From: Vibrio caribbeanicus ATCC BAA-2122
GTDB taxonomy: Bacteria; Pseudomonadota; Gammaproteobacteria; Enterobacterales; Vibrionaceae
NCBI RefSeq assembly: GCF_000165125.1
Contig: NZ_AEIU01000108.1
Location: 16,586-80,585 of the forward strand
Direction of reading: 5' to 3'
Length of the DNA: 64,000 nucleotides
Below the pieces are notes generated by a model that worked only from the letters and a program-made list of their open reading frames with translations, made no database searches and had not been told where the DNA came from. The first letter of the stretch is position 1. The number at the start of each line of letters is the position of its first letter. This document shows positions 62,433 to 64,000 of the stretch, in pieces. Both the position numbers and the translations under genes were made by a program.

Positions 62433-64000
62433 ATGAAAAAAGCCATATGCATCTTATTGATCATTTCGTGGTTAGCCAAGGCAGATAACCTTCCCTCTGG
62501 TGGCAATATTGTAAGTGGCTCTGCCGAGATTACAACATCTGGCAACACCATGAATATAACGCAAAGTAGTGACAAAGTAGTGGCACATTGGCAAGATTTC
62601 TCCATTGGCCACGGTAATGAAGTCAATTTTATTCAACCATCACAATCATCGGTCGCACTCAACAAAGTGCTGGGTAGCAATGTCTCGTTAATTCAGGGAG
62701 CGTTGAACGCCAACGGTCAAGTCTTTCTTATCAACCCAAACGGTATTACCTTTTCCTCGCAAGCTCAAGTTAATGTAGGGGGACTTGTTGCTTCGACTCA
62801 AAACATCAGCACGGAAGACTTCCTAGCTAGTCAATATAATTTTGATGGACACAGTTCTAGCGCAATAATAAACCAAGGAAATATTACTGCTTCAGATACC
62901 GGAACAATAGCCTTAATCGCGGCTAAAGTCATTAATAACGGTACTATCGAGGCCCACCGAGGCAACGTTATTTTTGGCTCAGGCAATAAGCTAACACTCG
63001 ATCTTGGGGGGCCTGTAAAACTTGAAGTTCATGAAGGTACCATTGACGGTTTAATTGAACAAGGTGGCGCAGTGAGAGCCGATGGTGGCCTAATCTACCT
63101 ATCTGCCAAGTCTCTTTCAGAACTTACCAGTAGTGTCATCAACCATACCGGCATAACAGAAGCGAAAACCTTATCTACCGGGGAAAACGGACAAATTATG
63201 CTTATGGGTGATATGGATTATGGCATTACTAAAGTGTCTGGTCATATCAACGCCACAGCACCTGATAGTGGAAACGGTGGTTTCATTGAAACCAGCGCTG
63301 CACGAGTCAAGGTCACCGATGATGCAAGAGTAACCACAGTTTCCACCCATGGCGAAAGTGGCTTGTGGCTGATTGACCCTATTGACTTCACGGTTGCAGC
63401 GGTTGGCGGTGATATGACTGGTACAGCAGTCGAAACAGCTTTAGCCGGTGGAAATCATACAGTCGCAACATCAAACCTTGGCGGCGATATCTACATTAAT
63501 GACGTCATTTCATGGTCAACAAATATGTTAACCTTGGAAGCCAATGACAATATTATTATTAACTCTAACCTTGTGGCAACTGGCTCAGCCAGGCTTGAGT
63601 TCAAGTATGGGCAGGATAGTTCATCCGGGGGTACAAGTACTTACACCATCGCGGATGGTGTTGATGTATTGATCCCAAATGCAGAGGCATTCACTTGGCA
63701 AAAGGGATCGGTTGGGACGGTCAATAAACTTATCTTTGGTAATCAGTATCTAAGATTTGGGGGAAACCCCAATGACTTAAACAACTTAAACTTCACAAGC
63801 ATTAATTCTGATACAGGAGCACTGACCCAACCATACTTTTACGATCAAGAATATTCTCGATGGCAAAAGTTGACCTACCAAAACCAAGCTCTCGACTATG
63901 CGATTGGCACTGGCGGTAATGGGTCAAGTAGATGGAATGCAACTGGAGAGATAATCTCAACCGAATCCAAAAGCGGCAATCATCCCTTAGTAAACGCGAC
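62433..64000 (+). CDS. Two-partner-secretion adhesin/haemagglutinin (TpsA), partial
   Basis: The frame begins at ATG 62433 with GAGGGAG upstream and runs off the end of the window with 522 codons and no stop. The signal peptide is AICILLIISWLAKA. The TPS domain is clear: NIVSGSAEITTSGNTMNITQ, SSVALNKVLGSNVSLIQGAL, GQVFLINPNGITFSSQAQVN with the NPNGI hallmark. Beta-helix repeats follow, with WLIDPIDFT as in many large adhesins. The transporter (TpsB) would lie outside the window. Confidence 0.93.
   Translation, partial: MKKAICILLIISWLAKADNLPSGGNIVSGSAEITTSGNTMNITQSSDKVVAHWQDFSIGHGNEVNFIQPSQSSVALNKVLGSNVSLIQGALNANGQVFLINPNGITFSSQAQVNVGGLVASTQNISTEDFLASQYNFDGHSSSAIINQGNITASDTGTIALIAAKVINNGTIEAHRGNVIFGSGNKLTLDLGGPVKLEVHEGTIDGLIEQGGAVRADGGLIYLSAKSLSELTSSVINHTGITEAKTLSTGENGQIMLMGDMDYGITKVSGHINATAPDSGNGGFIETSAARVKVTDDARVTTVSTHGESGLWLIDPIDFTVAAVGGDMTGTAVETALAGGNHTVATSNLGGDIYINDVISWSTNMLTLEANDNIIINSNLVATGSARLEFKYGQDSSSGGTSTYTIADGVDVLIPNAEAFTWQKGSVGTVNKLIFGNQYLRFGGNPNDLNNLNFTSINSDTGALTQPYFYDQEYSRWQKLTYQNQALDYAIGTGGNGSSRWNATGEIISTESKSGNHPLVNA

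Noticed and set aside
1-64000. CRISPR array or prophage
   Set aside because: No regularly spaced repeats of 25-40 bases with unique spacers and no phage structural genes were seen.

Overview
The window reads as a Vibrio-type marine gammaproteobacterium, probably from a genome that carries a second (lateral) flagellar system. The grounds are the lafA/fliD/fliS/fliT/fliK/fliL/fliA/motA/motB order, the divergent flgBCDEFGHIJKL and flgAMN operons, an OmpV/MipA porin-like protein, creBCD and an FMN-riboswitch ribB. Species cannot be assigned from sequence reading alone.

Region 1 (1-20.7 kb) is a nearly complete late half of a lateral flagellum locus. It starts with the end of an EAL-like protein, then lateral flagellin with its own terminator, then fliD-fliS-fliT-fliK-fliL-fliA-motA-motB and a small membrane protein on the plus strand. 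The minus strand carries flgB to flgL plus a flagellin-related hook-associated-like gene. Back on the plus strand come flgA, flgM, flgN and a translationally coupled lytic transglycosylase. Good sigma-54 (-24/-12) elements precede fliD and flgB, and a weaker sigma-28-like element precedes lafA. FlgJ is the short form without a muramidase domain, and the transglycosylase may supply the missing wall-cutting activity.

Region 2 (20.8-35 kb) starts at a tRNA-Ser(UGA) and is AT-rich and accessory. It holds an unknown membrane protein, a class C beta-lactamase-fold hydrolase, a papain-fold toxin/deamidase-like protein, an RDD protein, a lipoprotein, divergent HPPD and GH3 genes, a small monooxygenase with its LysR regulator, and a mini M50-like protease. 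It ends with a two-gene operon of secreted proteins whose second member has a toxin-type zinc deaminase signature. Related GGACACAC/GTGTGTCC hairpins sit at several gene ends here.

Region 3 (35-50 kb) is mostly metabolic and regulatory: a DJ-1/PfpI protein with a TetR regulator, a DUF2007 zinc-ribbon protein, a DUF2799 lipoprotein, an OmpR-type two-component pair, and an operon of adenylation enzyme, TmpA-like membrane reductase and enoyl-CoA hydratase. It also has an alpha/beta hydrolase and OsmC gene split at a seven-base A tract, and creBCD.

Region 4 (50-57 kb) is again AT-rich: LysE, GNAT, cupin and PPOX genes, three copies of a 200-266 bp MITE-like repeat, a secreted helical protein and a protein-kinase-like protein. 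Region 5 (56.5-64 kb) has OmpV/MipA, isochorismatase-family hydrolase, ABM protein, riboswitch-controlled ribB, a ChrR-like bicupin, an ETHE1-like MBL hydrolase, a LysR regulator and the start of a two-partner-secretion adhesin that runs off the window.

The most promising undescribed material is the secreted deaminase operon (32741-34787). Next come the papain-fold protein (24040-24798), and the kinase-like and helical proteins lying among the mobile repeats at 52-56 kb.
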